Source: Acidobacteriota bacterium (lineage in GTDB: Bacteria > Acidobacteriota > Thermoanaerobaculia > Thermoanaerobaculales > Thermoanaerobaculaceae). From it: 29,237 nt of DNA. Below the pieces are notes generated by a model that saw only the letters and a list, made by a program, of their open reading frames with translations, was not told where the DNA came from and did not search any database. Below are positions 28,903 through 29,237 of this stretch, piece by piece (position 1 is the stretch's first letter; each line of letters opens with the position of its first letter). The position numbers and the translations under genes are program-made. The stretch covers positions 1 through 29,237 of the forward strand of contig JAJXUY010000002.1 of assembly GCA_021782525.1 (NCBI GenBank). The letters run 5' to 3'.

Positions 28903-29237
28903 ATGGCAGGAAGAAGGATCGAGATGCAGAAGCTGAAAGAGATGCTCCACCTGCGGCTCCTGGCCGGGCTGAGCAGTCGCAAGATCGCGCTGTGTACCGG
29001 GCCGGCAAGTCCGCCGTGCGCAAGCTCGTGGCCCGTGCCGCGGAGGTCGGGCTGGAGTGGGAGCGGATCGCGCCGTTGCCGGAGGAGAGCTTGGCCGCGC
29101 TGCTGTACCCGGCGGGTGACGAGCCGGCCGAGGCGAGCGCCGTCGTGCCGGACTGGAACGAGGTGGCCCGCGAGCTGCGGCGCAAGGGTGTCACCAAGCG
29201 GCTGCTGTGGGAGGAGTACGGAGCGACGCACAAGGGG
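28903..29237 (+). pseudogene. istA: IS21-family transposase istA, 5' part, frameshifted near 28999
   Basis: The ATG at 28903 follows GGAGGGGG at 4 bases. The frame reads MAGRRIEMQKLKEMLHLRL then LAGLSSRKIALCTG, the N-terminal helix-turn-helix of IstA. After about residue 33 sense continues only in another frame: KSAVRKLVARAAEVGLEWERI, then WNEVARELRRKGVTKRLLWEEY to the window edge. One G missing from a G-run at 28999-29001 would explain it. IstA is the DDE transposase of IS21 elements, paired with the ATPase IstB, which would lie beyond the window. The DDE core is also outside. The break either inactivates this copy or is a homopolymer sequencing error. Confidence 0.85.

Noticed and set aside
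28620..29231. A 203-codon minus-strand open frame at the right end
   Set aside because: It lies antisense to recognisable istA and across the IS end repeats, with no domain signature.

Overview
The window is GC-rich bacterial chromosome, with sampled lines mostly 65-72% G+C. Spacing and Shine-Dalgarno (SD) sites are bacterial. A PilZ protein, a tandem SRPBCC (AHSA1-type) protein, a secreted YncE-like propeller and a Ser/Thr kinase fused to a TolB-like propeller suggest a soil or sediment lineage such as Acidobacteriota, Myxococcota or a related uncultured phylum. The sequence alone does not settle this.

Left part (1-12.3 kb), housekeeping and accessory genes: a PilZ start cut by the window edge; a tandem AHSA1 protein; a secreted propeller; a frameshifted DUF2779 protein (Cas4-like nuclease plus DEDD exonuclease) carrying an in-frame repeat-derived insertion; a Fic protein; a membrane Ser/Thr kinase; and a coupled pair made of a DUF6884 protein and an endonuclease III-like glycosylase with an extra N-terminal region. 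The gaps at 142-958 and 3157-3830 are packed with interspersed repeats: five copies of a palindromic element whose inner stem varies while pairing is kept, a second short palindrome, and purine/pyrimidine tracts. A 3 x 59-bp tandem repeat lies at 7559-7735.

Right part (12.4-28.5 kb), a defence island read entirely on the minus strand. In transcription order: XRE-ImmA/IrrE regulator and PIN-like protein; two HNH endonuclease genes, each with one in-frame stop; then one compact operon hsdM - ORF6N gene - hsdS - SIR2 - HerA - hsdR 5' fragment - truncated RhuM gene - hsdR, followed by a NucS/DUF91-like nuclease. Most junctions in the operon overlap by 4-11 bases. The SIR2 NADase-type gene and HerA ATPase gene, a pair known as a stand-alone anti-phage system, sit inside a type I restriction-modification (R-M) operon between hsdS and hsdR. 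The two phage-antirepressor-like genes (ORF6N, RhuM) each sit beside a duplicated remnant of the neighbouring hsd gene, which records how they were inserted.

The window ends in the left part of an IS21-family element on the plus strand, with tandem 21-bp end repeats and an istA start broken by a one-base deletion.

Most interesting: the SIR2-HerA module translationally locked into the type I R-M operon, the hsd-end duplications around ORF6N and RhuM, the paired nonsense codons in adjacent HNH genes, and the covarying palindromic repeat family, together with a different palindrome that has entered a protein-coding gene in frame.
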